Shown: positions 21,591 to 33,540, counted from the first letter of the stretch. The stretch is 64,000 bases of DNA from Siphonodentalium dalli (GCA_032622095.1 CP136062.1:153196875-153260874), one strand, 5' to 3'. Made by a program: numbers and translations. Notes: generated by a model not told the origin, from the letters alone.

Positions 21591-22713
21591 ACCAGCGGAT
21601 TGTTGATGTCATGACGTCGTCGCGTTTGCGAACAACGTTAACTCGAAGTGCATGAAGTGGTTCCTGCTTTTATTTCTCCTGTGGTATACAGGTGTACAAC
21701 AATATGTATTCACTGGATGGTATTCCATTTAACACGCGTGTCTCAAGCCTACGCATGTATCGACTTTATGTGCCATGAAAAGACTTTTAGTTTTGCAACC
21801 GAAATGTTTTCAACCACACATTATCTTATAATATTCTGGAAATATAACTGATATATTGGGAGCACTCCCCATTGTTCCATGTCGGGACAGGGACCCTATT
21901 GTCTTTTTAAGTTGATTAAATAAGTCTGCACGATGTGTTTAATAGCGCTCCCGTTGCCGACCAAATATTCAGATCCGATAACCTTTTGATGAGATATATG
22001 CCAGATCGGACGAAGTCAATCCAGTTTACCCATATTTTTCTTCGAAAATATGTAACATAACAGTCAGTAGGTCAATATCGAAAGATGATCAGTCGGTGCC
22101 ACTTTAAAGTCCAGTATTCCGCACTCGCGTCTGCGCAGAACATTAATTGGCCGCTTGGTGGTCTATCATATTGTACGAGTACATACGTTCTTCCGAATCA
22201 AGATAGAGTGGTAGCCCTTGATTAACGCCTATTCATACAGATTGACTATAAATCGGGAGCTGTTCAATAAGAACCATTTACATGAATACGAAGTGATTGC
22301 GGCGGGTGTTGTGATGATATACCGTGAATTCGCTAATGAACTCCCTTTGACATCTGCATTATGGTATAATATTACTCAATTATCTCCCATTATCAGCTGA
22401 TCCTCACCAGTGCTCCTCCATATATATTGATTTCCGCAAATCCAATGAACTAATAACAATTTATAGATCGCACAATAGCATCCCCGATTCACGCCTGCAT
22501 GGTACAACTTGATTAGAATCTAGAAAAATGTTACTAAAGACTACATTTAGCGATGCCCCATCCGTTTTGTCACAAAGATAGTCACAATTTCCATAGCCAA
22601 GCTACCTGCACACATGAATATTGACATAACTCCAAAACAATACGTTGAGAATATGTATTACTATACGTATGAGCACTCTTTACGTACACCAATACGATAT
22701 ATCATACATGTAA
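21591..22713. other. No recognisable gene
   Basis: Short ORFs without domains. No repeats noticed. Confidence 0.4.
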
Positions 22714-22862
22714 ATCGGGGGGGGGGGTAGTAAAACATTTGCATGAAGGTATGCCGTTTTTTTTTGCAGCTGGCATTTTAGGGGGACCCACCAATCCCAA
22801 ACCTGCAAAAAAAAAAAAAATTTACTCCCAATTTTGTTGACACCACCCCCCCCCCCCCCCCA
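22714..22862. repeat. Poly-G/poly-C-bounded repeat, copy 1
   Basis: A G-run followed by 'tagtaaaacatttgcatgaa' and 'ggtatgccg' starts the element, and a long C-run ends it. Related copies lie at 36648-36750 and, inverted, at 38148-38240. Confidence 0.6.
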
Positions 22863-23859
22863 ATCTCACTAATTTTGGTCCGAAACCGCATAAAACCTTA
22901 CGAATATTGCTCATACCGCTGGGAACTTATCACATTTAGTCCATTAGACGGATTAACCAGTTTTAGCAGCTATGTTTTAATGAAAATTTAAATGTTTCTA
23001 ATGCTGACTGATAGGTAGATTGTCTACCACAACATGTATTAAGAGTTTCCAGGTCAGTGCTTGACGATAGTATGCTAGGTCAGCCTGGGTTAAATTCCGC
23101 ACTGCTAAATGGAAATTATAATGAGTCGATGTAGTGGATAAATACAGTAACCATTCAGAAGCTAGCTCCATAGTATAAGGCATAATATTATCCAATTTTA
23201 CAAAAATGTTATACAAATACAGTGAGATAGCATTTTCCCATGCAAGCTATTACATGAGCCGAACATGTGTTTGAATATTTGGCTGTAACACCTTTTTAGC
23301 TGATAGCATTATCTCAGGACAATGAACTCTTGACTTTTTAGTCACTGCTGACATGTTGTGGACACTTCGGTGACATATCAGTTGTTAAGCTCCAATTAAA
23401 CTCGAGTTGACATATTTTTTGAAATTAGATAAACACAGAGAGGAGATTTACAAGGCTGCAATTGGAACTATTATTTGATCAATTGCTGATATTAGCAAGC
23501 CGATATCCACACAGGATACAGTCACAATTCCATAAGTTCTAACTATTTTGTCAAATACAGGCACAAAAGCTCTTCAGTAAAACATTTGCATGAGGTTGTA
23601 AAATTTTGACTTGTTGGGTACCTGACTAAAGTTTAAAACCTTCTAAAACTGCTTGCAAGAACTCACATTTATAAACCACAGCCATTGCAAATCAAATTAG
23701 ACACCGAGATAACACAAAAAACAATACGCGAGAACAAGTATTATTTATATACATCGCTATATATGGGGCAACAAAATATTATAAAAGTAGATAAAAATTT
23801 GAGTTTGACTTCACGGGGACCTGACTAAAGTTAACAACTTTGTAAAACTGAGCTCGTAT
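22863..23859. other. No gene; weak internal duplications
   Basis: 'cctgactaaagtt' occurs near 23621 and 23820 and 'acaatacg' words recur, suggesting old local duplications. No coding evidence. Confidence 0.4.
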
Positions 23860-24475
23860 ACTTAAGCAAAGATTACGAAATGAACACGTCGCCGAATTTA
23901 TCAGATCGATCTTCGATGACAACAAGAAAAGTGGTGAAAATAAATTACGAACTTACAGGCTTTTTAAAGATAATTATTCTATGGAGAAATATCTTATTGG
24001 AACAAAATGTGTGGAAGATAGAATGCGTTTTACAAGGTTAAGGATTAGTAACCACAATTTATCCATTGAAAAAGGTCGACATTTCAAACCGAAGAAGAAA
24101 TCCATTGAAGATCGAATATGTTTACATTGTCCGATCAAACAGAAACTAGTTGAAGATGAATTTCATTTTATAATGAAATGTCCGTTATATGCTGATTTGA
24201 GAAATGAACTATATGAAGTAATGAAAGTGCAATATAATGGATTTAGCGCTATGTCAGAAACTCGGCAATTCAATTTGATTCTCAAAAATGAAAAACCAGA
24301 TTCTTGTTATAAAATATGCAGCTTGATTAGAAAATGTTTTGATCGAAGATCCCAGCAGTAGCAACTATGTGTATATTACTTGTTGTATTTATTTAATATT
24401 GTTATTGTGTGCATACTGCCTTACATGGTGTTTTATGCTAATAAATGTTATGTTATGTTATGTTATGTTATACAT
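23860..24475 (+). pseudogene. 5'-truncated LINE: C-terminal zinc-knuckle region of an RT polyprotein
   Basis: An open frame from about 23863 to the stop at 24359 encodes 'KLRTYRLFKDNY' and then, from the Met at 23981, a 126-residue segment. It carries C-x2-C ('ICLHC'), 'VEDEFHF' and 'MKCPLYADLR'. This Cys-Cys-His-Cys arrangement near the C terminus is typical of non-LTR retrotransposon polyproteins from several invertebrate clades; it helps RNA binding. There are no RT motifs upstream, so the copy is 5'-truncated, as usual for LINEs. A short 3' UTR ends in an ATGTT-type tandem tract at 24445-24472. It differs from the CR1-like element at 2.3-7.1 kb, which lacks this knuckle. Confidence 0.8.
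24445..24472 (+). repeat. (ATGTT)n 3' tail of the LINE fragment
   Basis: 'aaatgttatgttatgttatg' repeats five to six times directly after 'gctaata', at the expected LINE 3' terminus. Confidence 0.75.
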
Positions 24476-24965
24476 ATACGTTCATTGTACCCAAGAATAA
24501 CTTTCGGTAGACTAGAAATCACAGCTATCCATGCGTCCCCCGTCCCAGATGGTTTGCCATTTGGACGGCGTGGGACAGAAATGACCGTTGCGCGTAAGTC
24601 TATCCCCGATTTGGTAGATATAAAGAGCGTTCATTTCACTTCTTTGTAAAAAGCTGGGAAATGGCTGTAACCATGTAAGTATTTTTTCAGAGCACATGGA
24701 GCCAGTATATGATTACTTCGTGTATTTGTCTGCCTGTATTACTCCCTCCAAATTACGAATTTGGAAGCTCGAATGAGCTATGTCCGTTTTAGCTACCATA
24801 CTTGATACAGCGTTCATTTATGATAATAAAACCATGCTGTTTCAACTGATATTAGTGATATATAATATATTTATTGAAAATAAGAACATCTAGTCACATA
24901 TTACCAGTAGAAAAACTAGATGGACAAAAGAAACCACAATTTCCGCTGACAATTTAAGATGTGCT
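24476..24965. other. No recognisable feature
   Basis: No supported ORF or repeat. Confidence 0.4.
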
Positions 24966-25554
24966 TTGTCCGCGCTGGACCAAAATTGACTTTTGCCAAA
25001 TGAAAATATTTTTTGCCAAATTATTTTAGCATTTGCCAAATGATATCCCTGATAGTATCATTTTCTGCAACCTTAAGTCTTATGTTTGGACACTCGCGGT
25101 TTAACGACTTTTGATATCGATAGAAAAACTAGTTAATAATTAATTATACTGGCATCTCTATTGTGGTTATCATACAACACTAATCCAATCGCCGGACAAT
25201 ACAATGGTCAAAGGGTTGATTCGTCAGAAGGGCACATCACAGGGGGATTAGCTATGTAACCACTACCACCACACTAAATACTAGTAATCCCTCTAACCAT
25301 TAGTACTAATGTTATGAGATTAACTGCATCTTAATAGAGGTGGTAACTTGTCCTAAACCTTATAAAACAGCACTAATATAATTATATTGTAAGAGTTTCA
25401 TGAGATGAATGGTATTGATTGACCAATATTTTTTCAACTTTCTTGAGGAATTAAAAAGTGACTTGCCAAAACTTTTGTCAAATGAAAATATTTTTTGCCA
25501 AATGTGAATTATTTTTGCCATTGGCAAATTTGGCAAGTGGCAGCGCGAACCCTG
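24966..25554. mobile_element. hAT-type MITE, copy 3 (degenerate left tip)
   Basis: The left end 'tttgtccgcgctggaccaaa' matches copies 1 and 2 except at the very tip. The right end is 'ggcagcgcgaaccctg'. Internal blocks are collinear with copy 2. The 8 bases flanking each side do not match, so the left end is probably damaged. Confidence 0.85.
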
Positions 25555-25713
25555 CGTACCAAGCATTCATAATGTGCAAACGCACAAAAACAATGTACGA
25601 GGAACTGACACAAAACATAGCAGTTTGACTGTTGCGAGAATATGCTAGTTTATTTTTTTTGGAACAGTTTGACACCTTATCTTTTCGGAAATACTCAGTG
25701 GTTTTCCCATAAT

Positions 25714-25787
25714 AGTCTGACCAAAGTTGCCAGTCGGAGATCCACACATCTTGGAGAATCCTTCGACTGACAACTTTGGTCAGAATG
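25714..25787. repeat. Hairpin, ~24-bp arms
   Basis: 'tctgaccaaagttgccagtc' pairs with 'gactgacaactttggtcaga' across a loop of about 26 bases. It is short, with few mismatches. Confidence 0.75.
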
Positions 25788-25837
25788 TTAGAGCAAACAA
25801 ATGTGAATGTGGACATAAATGAGGTATCAGCTTGTTT

Positions 25838-26237
25838 TTAACCCTTTACCCAACAGAATGGCCCTGTGCCAATGCATTCTCTTATATATGCGAGTCGACC
25901 ATAGGTCGCCTCGCATATATAAGAGAATGCATTGGCTTAACACATTACAAATTATAAAATTGTTAAAGAATGTAAGAAAAAATGGTAAAAAGTGTTAAAA
26001 AAAGATTTTTTTTAGGCCAATGCATTCTCTTATATATGCGAGGCGACCTATGGTCGACTCGCATATATAAGAGAATGCATTGGCACAGGGCATAACTGTA
26101 ACTATCACAATGTGGTCAAGGAGCCGGTTCCAATGATATCCATATTTGTATGGTTCTATTGAGACAGACCGATGATATTTTAGGCTGTTGAAGCTTTATT
26201 TGGCCGGTTTTGGCCGGTTTGTTGGGTAAAGGGTTAA
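25838..26237. mobile_element. Palindrome MITE family A, copy 2
   Basis: TTAA flanks at 25838-25841 and 26234-26237. Orientation is opposite to copy 1, with the 'aataaagctt' arm on the right. Palindromes lie at 25868-25936 and 26016-26084. The right arm carries a short duplication 'ggccggttttggccggttt'. Confidence 0.92.
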
Positions 26238-26442
26238 ATAAAGTATAGCATCTGCTCGTATAGCTGTCAAAATAATATGTAATAAGTAATATCTTAGTTT
26301 ATTACCTTTTTTCCTCGCTTCAGGTTGCGTTTTAGATCGTCTCGGCCATTTTGAATGCGTGATACTCATCAACTCGAAACCACGTGATTCCCCACCGTGA
26401 TACCACCTGGTCGGTTCTGGTTTCCACAATGAGACAATAGCA

Positions 26443-26577
26443 ATAGTGTCACCATTATTGTGAAGTCTTTGATCATAAACAAAATTGAAAGCGTTTGCTA
26501 TCGGGGAAAACTCGCAGACAAAGACAGTGATCGGGAGAGTGGTGATTCGTGGCTGTAGATGGAATTGTCTCCCTTTT
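26443..26577. repeat. ~130-bp duplicated block (partner at 34333-34463)
   Basis: 'gaaagcgttt', 'gctatcgggg', 'aaaactcgcagacaaagaca', 'gtgatcggg' and 'attgtctccctt' are shared in order with 34.3 kb. The boundaries are abrupt. No coding frame is conserved. Confidence 0.75.
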
Positions 26578-26807
26578 ACGAAATTCCGATCTACCTGTTC
26601 AGACTGTTCTCCCGAAAACCAGCAAATTATCTGCTTATAATAGCATTTGTTTTAGGTCGATAATCTACTTAGAATCGCGCATTTTGAGTCGGCAATGAAC
26701 TGAAAATGAGAGCGTTTTAGTCACATTATCGACTCGTGATGACTTATAATTGTATGTGAATTATGTGCGGATAATGACACAAATAAACCAACTCACGACT
26801 TAGCAGC

Positions 26808-27250
26808 TCTTTAAAATGTATTTTCGCTGTGGTCGCGCCATGAAACGGATATTCAGTCCATTATCTGCTTATTTCAGAATCAAATAATCTAATGTGAACC
26901 TATTTGCATATTATAGGTCGTATGTGCGTATTTGCACGAGGATGCGTTGACCTGTTCTCATGAAAAATAAGCTCATATTAAACTTATTTCAAAAACAAAA
27001 ATAAGCCAATATTGGCATTATTTTACGCTCTATATGAACCTAAATTAACTCACTATATGTCAATAGGACATCATCGATACTTTCCGTCGAATGTTGGCGC
27101 GAAAGCACAAAATCAGACATTCGCGATTTGACGAGGGTGATATTTGCTCTTTATAATGTGTTTTCACTGTGGCCCGCACCATAAACGGAATAACGGGTAA
27201 AAGTCCAATATGGGCATATTTCAGAATATAATAAGTCCAATATGAATGTG
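26808..27250. repeat. Two diverged copies of a dispersed noncoding unit
   Basis: 'gctctttaaaatgtattttc', 'ctgtggtcgcgccatgaaac', 'atttcagaatcaaataatc' (26808-26902) match 'gctctttataatgtgttttc', 'ctgtggcccgcaccataaac', 'atttcagaatataataagtc' (27149-27235). Confidence 0.65.
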
Positions 27251-27315
27251 AATATCGATCAACAGTCAAAGTCACGATAATTTTTCAACTGTTTACAATT
27301 TCTCGCGCAAAAGTA

Positions 27316-27378
27316 AACGAAACGCTCTTCGTACAATATCAGGAATAGTCTAACAAGGAGCGCTCTTTATTTGTCCAC
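27316..27378. repeat. 'GCTCTTT' module, copy 2
   Basis: 'acgaaacgctctt', 'caatatcaggaatag', 'ctaacaaggagcgctctttatt'-type order is shared with 9443 and 62312. Confidence 0.55.
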
Positions 27379-27480
27379 GCCGAAGAAATCCCGATGTTTC
27401 TAAATTTCATGATTTGCATAAATCTGTCCGCGTCATATGAATGCTCAATAAAATTATTTCTCGTGTTTATCGCGTATTTG

Positions 27481-27757
27481 TCTGACGTAACCAGACCGAA
27501 TTGCATGACGTAACCAGACCGGGTTGTATGACGTAACCTAACCGGGTTGTATGACGTAACCTGATCGGGTTATATGAGATAACCTGACCGGGTTGTATGA
27601 CGTAACCTGACCGGATTGTATGACGTAACCTAACCGGGTTGTATGACGTAACCTGACCGGGTTGTATGAGATAACCTGACCGGGTTGTATGACGTAATCT
27701 GACCGGGTTGTATGACGTAATATGACCGGGCTGTATGACGTAACCTGACCGGGTTGT
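27481..27757. repeat. 23-bp minisatellite, 12 copies
   Basis: The unit is 'cgtaacctgaccgggttgtat' plus 'ga', with an agataac variant in some copies. A 23-bp period read in one frame gives a 23-residue peptide repeat every three units, which explains the overlapping minus-strand ORFs here; they are not genes. Confidence 0.9.
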
Positions 27758-27864
27758 AACAAAGGCGAGCTCAATTTCAGGCTTCAAACCACCAATTGTC
27801 TTTAACCCCGAGGTTCATGGCGGGGGCTGTGCAGGTGGCTGTTGCTGCATTAAAGATATTGTGC

Positions 27865-28041
27865 CAGTGCAATCTCTTATACGGTACATGCGAGTCTCCC
27901 CCGTGGAGCCTCGCATTTATAAGAGAATGCACTGATTTACCGGGTCAGGGTAAACAGTGTTAGGCCAATGTATTATATTTTATATGCGAGGCTCCCTATG
28001 GTGGGAGACTCATATATCAGAAAACGCATTGGCACAGGGTT
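27865..28041. mobile_element. Diverged relative of the double-palindrome cassette
   Basis: Two palindromes (about 27867-27935 and 27966-28034) keep the outer arm 'ccaatgcattctctta' in altered form and the 'gcgag..ctcgc' stems. Their central stem differs: 'tctcccccgtggagcc' replaces 'tcgaccataggtcgcc'. Outer MITE termini were not recognised. Confidence 0.75.
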
Positions 28042-28131
28042 TTCGCAAACTTTCTGGAATCTCCATTCATGGAAGGGTTAAGATCGTTTGTCAGAGCAAG
28101 CCATGCATTCTTTTTGCTTATTGTCCCCCGA

Positions 28132-28788
28132 CGTTTCCGTCGGAGGACTATAGAAATGACCCTCGTCCGTCCGTCCGTGCGTCCGAGATCGGGTACCTTC
28201 ATGGTGTAATCAACTCCTCCTACAGTTTTAAACGTAGAGATTTGAAACTCTGGGATATTGTTCCCAACATGTTGGTGATTTGCAACATCTATATAGCTAA
28301 TCAAAAATATAATTTTTTCCATATTTTTGGGGGGTATTCGACTTAGAAAATTTGGAACATTTTTGCCTTTTGGATGAGATTGGGTACCTTCATGGTGTAA
28401 TCAACTCCTCCTACAGTTTTAAATGTAGAGATTTGAAACTCTGGGATATTGTTCCTAACATGTTGGTGATTTGCAACATCTATATAGCTAATAAAATATA
28501 TCATTTTTTCCATATTTTTGGGGGGTTTTCGACTTAGAAAATTTGGAACATTTTTGCCTTTTGGATGAGATTGGGTACCTTCATGGTGTAATTAACTCCT
28601 CCTACAGTTTTAAATGTATAGATTTGAAACTTTGGGATATTGTTCCTAACATGTTGGTGATTTGCAATATCTATATAGCTAAAAAAAAAATTATGGAGTT
28701 ATTAACCCTTTTCGACTTAGAAAATTTCAACATTTTTTTTTAATTTCTTTAACAAAGCGGCATCGACTTGCCATGTTGTCGGGGGACA
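28132..28788. mobile_element. Tandem-core element with TGTCCCCCGAC ends
   Basis: The inverted ends TGTCCCCCGAC / GTCGGGGGACA bound a 657-bp element. After a small hairpin ('cgacgtttccgtcgg') and a GTCCGTCCGTCC tract come three 191-bp tandem cores beginning 'gagat(c/t)gggtaccttca' at 28185, 28376 and 28567. Each core ends with 'cgacttagaaaattt'. The last core contains 'ggagttattaaccc', linking it to the 49.5-kb element. It is noncoding, and the superfamily is not assigned. Confidence 0.8.
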
Positions 28789-29346
28789 CTGTGGTCTGCT
28801 GACCTTTTATTTATATTAAAGATGCACTGTCCAATTTGACACAATGAAACCGTCATCTGTGCGTTGTCTATATAACAGAAAATACTTATATCGGATGCCT
28901 GAGACCATTACTAGAAGGTTCACTGGGGGGGGGGACCACTACCTGAGAAATTGCTCGCTTTCGATAAACGATACGGTGCGCTGCCTAAACGCTACGTGCA
29001 CAGTCGCGAAGCTACGGTACACTTCCGGTGAAAACAGTTATTACGTGCAATTATTTTGACGATTTCATTAATTATATAGAAACTATTTACTCAAGAAGTG
29101 TGTTGAACATGAACAATAAAGTTGAAAAGTTGTCCCATTGGATATTTATGGAAAAATTTACATCCTAATATATGCTAAAAATCGCAATCCTATTTGTTAC
29201 TTTAGGACAGATAGCACACAGTGCATGAGCCAACAAATTGCCAACGAAAATAACGAAATACTGTCGTCACCTAACTTCGTCTTGAATGTCGATCTATTGA
29301 GCGCTTTTATTAATTAGCTTGCTGACTCCATGCTTTCCGTCTCCAT
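28789..29346. other. No recognisable gene
   Basis: One G-run near 28926. Short ORFs without domains. Confidence 0.4.
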
Positions 29347-29456
29347 TTGGGGTACAAAAATTTAGCCAAAAGTTTAGCCAAATGATTTTTTTTTATTAGC
29401 CAAATTCGAAAAATATTAGCCATTGGCTAATTTGGCTACCGACAGCGCGAACACTG
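29347..29456. mobile_element. hAT-like MITE end of a related subfamily
   Basis: 'tttagccaaa' and 'ttagccattggctaatttgg' words run up to a terminus 'gacagcgcgaacactg' that matches the right end of the hAT MITEs. 'TTAGCCAAA' replaces 'TTTGCCAAA'. Only about 110 bp remain. Confidence 0.6.
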
Positions 29457-29815
29457 CCAACAATTCACTGATAAATTATTGATTGGCTATAGAAATAAAT
29501 ATAAAACGATGAATTTGTCCCACTAAAAATTGCTACGGTTCAGGTCTCAAAACATGCTACTCACATGACTCGCTTCCGATGTTTTCGCTACGGTTCCCTC
29601 TTGCATGTAATATGAATTTTGATTGTTGGTGTCTCAGATAGGAAAATATAACGAAACATAACTAAATATACCCCGAATACTTGTGTAATTTGTAACTGGC
29701 TATATAATGAATAGCACACTTCATATATATACCGGCCTTGTACAATACAATAAATTCCGCTTCAGCGAAATCAGGTTGTGCTTCAGCTCATTTGGATTGC
29801 GATTCAGCGCAATCA

Positions 29816-29973
29816 TTAACCCTTTCAGTGCCGAGTCCGGTTTTGTATCAACCCATATTTCCTTTTAGAGATCTTTCCATCAATGTATCACATTATTGTA
29901 ATCAATAAATTTGAAAAAATGATCAAGGAAACATGGGTTGATACAAAAATCGACTCGGCACTGAAAGGGTTAA
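29816..29973. mobile_element. 158-bp TTAA MITE with ~45-bp inverted ends
   Basis: TTAA lies at 29816-29819 and 29970-29973. The arms 'ccctttcagtgccgagtc', 'ttgtatcaacccatatttcc' pair with 'ggaaacatgggttgataca' and 'gactcggcactgaaaggg'. It is piggyBac-like by duplication and CCC ends, with ends distinct from family A. Confidence 0.92.
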
Positions 29974-30350
29974 AGACATATTATGGACTTGTTTTTGGTG
30001 CGTAAAAACGATAAATTAGTACTCAGGCGCTATGTCAACTGGGAGAATGTAGCATTCTACTAACATCGCCAAAAATCTCAAAGAAATCTACCATACAACT
30101 CCATAGAACTTGAACACCGTCTGAACTACGCTAAATTGTAAATATTTACATCTCGATTCGGGACGCAACAATCGCCGATAAACTAACGTTAACGAGTCGC
30201 CATCAATACTCATTGCAGTTAATAAATATATAAGACTGACGGTGTGTGATGTAAATATGGATTAATATTCATAAAAAATAACTACTTTGAGAAAGATTAT
30301 TCTCCATTTATATGTGACCACCCAACGGGAATGTTTCACATTACTTTAAC
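29974..30350. repeat. ~375-bp duplicated block (partner 33620-33990)
   Basis: Collinear words include 'aaagacatattatggacttg', 'tgtagcattctactaacatc', 'ctgaactacgctaaattgta', 'tgacggtgtgtg' and 'gtttcacat'. Homology begins right at the TTAA that borders the 158-bp MITE. No conserved ORF. Confidence 0.8.
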
Positions 30351-30437
30351 TAAAATTCGGTTTAGTGTAAACAATATTTTATTTTCGAACACAACCCTCA
30401 ACACATACAAACAAATTGACATAATTTTTACAACACA

Positions 30438-30865
30438 TATGTGACCCGCCATATCAAATCCAGTCGTAAGTCGGGATTGTTTTACCCTGTGCCAATGCAT
30501 TCTCTTATATATGCGAGCCGACCATTTATTACAATTTTAAAAAAAAATCTTGTACATTGTGTATTCTTTAACAATTTTATAATTTCACCCATACAGAGCC
30601 CCAGACAAACATGAGCAGACGACACTCTTCTATATGCTTCTATATATGTGTGTGGCTCCCTGCAGGGTAATGGATGTTTTTTATTTTATGTCCTAAAAAT
30701 TGTAAGAAACATTTATTTTAAAAAAATGATAAAACATTGTTAGGCCAATGCATTCTCTTATAAATGCGAGGCGACCTATGGTCGACTCGCATATATAAGA
30801 GAATGCATCGGCACAGGGTAAAAAAATCCCGACTCACGACTGGATTTGATATGGCGGGTCACATA
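30438..30865. mobile_element. Palindrome MITE family B, copy 1 (TA-flanked)
   Basis: TA flanks the inverted ends 'tgtgacccgccatatcaaat' / 'atttgatatggcgggtcaca', which continue into 'ccagtcgtaagtcgggatt' (about 40 bp in all). The left palindrome is interrupted after its first half (30489-30524). The right palindrome is whole (30744-30812). The interior holds 'agccccagacaaacatgag' and 'cctgcagggtaatgg'. The inner spacer is inverted relative to copies 2-4. Confidence 0.88.
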
Positions 30866-31470
30866 TGTTCAAAAACGGGGATAAGACAACAAGCCTTTTA
30901 TTAAGTCTTTTCCTCTGAATAAAGTTACCCTTTGTATATCAGAACTGATACATTATAGGGTAAATTAGCAGACGGGGATAACATGTAACATGCTAGATAA
31001 CAAAAATTGTTCTATAGGAGGGGTTAGACGGACAGAGTGCAGGAAGGAAGAACGTTTGTCAAGTTAATTGGTATTGTATACCATGCATTGGCCAAAATGA
31101 AAGAGGGGAGTGAAGCAAAGTATACCGTATATATTTTTATTTACACAACTTTGGTATTTATAACATACTATTTGCGAACCAAGAACAATTCAAAATCAAA
31201 TCGAAAACGCATCGCGGCCCACTTGGAGGAGAGCGAAAAACATATGTGTAATGTGGATTCAGTAATAAACTAATTGGTTAGAAGTGAACTTTAGCAAAAT
31301 GTGGATTTGGCCTCCCATTTAACCAACCAGTAACGCATCAAATTCAACTTATTTTTCAAAAATTCCCGGGAGAGCTTACTTCAGAATTCTCCCCTCTGGC
31401 GAATTCGCGGCTCCAATGACCTATATGTCAACGCCACATGTATAGTATACTTTCTGATTAGTGTAAACGC
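30866..31470. other. No supported gene
   Basis: A 78-codon ORF (31037-31273) with a hydrophobic middle has no recognisable domain and no context. Confidence 0.4.
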
Positions 31471-31872
31471 TATTTTAGGAAATATGATGAACTTATTCAG
31501 GTATATTTAATCTGCCAAACACTTGTCCTTTGGCAAATATAGTAAAACACCAGTATTGCCGGAAATTTCAACATAGTCGAGACTGAATAAATCTGTCTGA
31601 ATAAATAATTTGAAATATTCATATGGTGAATTGAGTCGTATCAATGTATATGAGCAAACGATATACTATTTTAGGAACACATCATGGACTTTGATATAAT
31701 CAGCTATATATTTAATCAGCCAAGCACATGTCCTTAAGCAAATATAGTAAAACACCAGCATATATAGCCGCAAATTTCAACATAGTCGAGACTAACATTT
31801 CCGGAAACAATAGTTACAAAAAGTCCGAATAAAGAATATAAAATATTTGTATGGTGACACATTGAGTCCGTT
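31471..31872. repeat. Tandem duplication, ~200-bp unit
   Basis: 'attttagga', 'tttaatc(t/a)gcca', 'caaatatagtaaaacaccag', 'aaatttcaacatagtcgaga' occur in both halves (about 31471-31640 and 31667-31872). Confidence 0.75.
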
Positions 31873-31879
31873 AACGACC

Positions 31880-32170
31880 AGGGACGTAGCTAGATGGTCT
31901 CTTCTCCCATTTGAATGTTTTATTTCATTACGCTGGTCGTGACTGATAAGCAACACGATTAGAAAAAATTACTATTGTCACCAATTCCCAATTAAATTCC
32001 TAACGTTGTTGCTAGTTGCTACTATACAAATATTACCGTCGGCGCTTACCAAATATTGACTGCGCGTTCTATTTTAAACGTGCGGCGCACACTTTAAGGA
32101 ATGTCAATAGAATTAAATTTGCATAAAAGACACACTTGCTTGATAATTATAACTGCACAATAAAATTATG
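31880..32170. repeat. Repeated block R1, copy 1 (others 32790-33005, 34065-34330)
   Basis: 'cagggacgtagcta', 'atttcattacgctggtcgtg', 'actgataagcaacacgatta', 'attgtcaccaattccca' and 'cggcgcttaccaa' occur in all or most copies. The following 'ttgcataaaagacacacttg' is shared with the 34.3-kb copy. Confidence 0.8.
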
Positions 32171-32259
32171 ATAATGCCGATCTACACGCTTTTTAATATT
32201 CTACCAATAACAGTATTTGATTTGTTCCATCGGCTTATTTAGTGTTGTAACAAATTTTA

Positions 32260-32789
32260 AAGATATGGGCGGTGTTGGCGGTGGGTATGGTGTTAAAATA
32301 TTTACCTCCGTCAAAAACACCGCCATAAACAGAAATAATAGTAAAATATAGACAGACTTTGTTATTATACCAATCAGAAATATGGCATAAACAGTATGTT
32401 ATTGCCAAATGTTTTTCCTTTGTTATGTATACACAAAAGCAAAAAACGTTACAGAACCTGGCTTTTCTTTATATCCGGATATGGAAACATAAAGAGCGTT
32501 ATTTGTTAATGTTTTCCTAATATGGAAATACTAAAGAGCGTTTATATTATTTGTGTGTGATGAACCAATATAATTGCGATGTGTTATGTAAACAGAAGCA
32601 CAACTTATGTAACACGAGCAGGCTCCTGTTTACGCACACCACCGTACGTCTTGGCGACAATATACTATTTACGCGCTGCTATTGTTTGGCATATGAACAA
32701 AACTATATATATTTTAATATTCCTTCTGTTGATGGCGATTTGAACAAATATGAATATTTCTGCAACGAACGCCGCCCGTGCCTTTAACG
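32260..32789. repeat. ~530-bp duplicated block R2, copy 1 (partner 44305-44834)
   Basis: It is collinear over its length: 'gggcggtgttggcggtgggt', 'aaatatagacagacttt', 'aatatggcataaacagtatg', 'cgtacgtcttggcgacaata', 'gcgatttgaacaaatatgaa'. Some ORFs cross it but are not conserved between copies, so it is noncoding. Confidence 0.85.
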
Positions 32790-33005
32790 AGCAGGGACGT
32801 AGCTATAGATGATCTCCTCTCCGTTCTTCGAAACCCATTTGAAAGTTTAATTTCATTACGCTGGTCGTGACTGATAAGCAACACGATTAGAAAAAAAATA
32901 CTATTGTCACCAATTCCCACTCAAATTCTTAACGTTATTGCTACTAATATAAATATTACCATCGGCGCTTACCAAATCTTGACTGTGAGTTCTATTTTAA
33001 ACGTG
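32790..33005. repeat. Repeated block R1, copy 2
   Basis: It starts 'cgagcagggacgtagctata', directly after block R2, and ends 'ttctattttaaacgtgcgg'. R1 and R2 alternate here. Confidence 0.8.
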
Positions 33006-33454
33006 CGGAATAAAAAATGCAGCGAAATAGAGCGAAATCTGGAAATAAGTTTTATTAACTAAATAACGGAGATATTTGAAGAAGTATTTCTGACGAAATA
33101 ACGGAAATATTTGAAGAATTGTTTTAAAGAGCGTAACCCAAATCTCCCCCAAGCCCACCCACCCACCCTATAGAAGAATTTGACTTACCCTATAGAAGAA
33201 TTTGACTTATATTTCACCAGAGTTTATCTATTGTGGTGTTGCAATTTTTAATACAAATCGCCGTTATTTCGTGAAGGTACATTATTTAAAGAGTTATTAC
33301 CCTTCAGTTTATATATGATAGTCAATCGAAACCACGCGTGCCTCCCGTGGTCGCGATTGTATGCCAATAGCCATCTTATCGTGAACCCCGATTTGTTATT
33401 TTTTGGTAGTCAAGCGTGTGCGTATTAGGTGCAAAAAGAACGTTGACAATGACA

Positions 33455-33540
33455 ATGTCCCAACTGTTTACAATTTCTTGCACAGAAGTGAGATAAAAGC
33501 TCTTTTTTTTCTTACAACTTCGGGAATAGATGTCCGCGTC
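33455..33540. repeat. 'GCTCTTT' module, diverged copy 3
   Basis: 'aactgtttacaatttcttgc', 'aaaagctcttt', 'gggaatag' and 'gtccgcgtcat' are shared with 27285-27440. Confidence 0.5.

Noticed and set aside
24966..24973. 8-bp target duplication for the third hAT MITE
   Set aside because: The eight bases before the presumed left tip do not match those after the right tip (25555-25562), so none is claimed.
27467..27787. Minus-strand repetitive ORFs (106 and 78 codons)
   Set aside because: They are by-products of the 23-bp minisatellite: the same sequence is open in two frames with the same peptide words shuffled.
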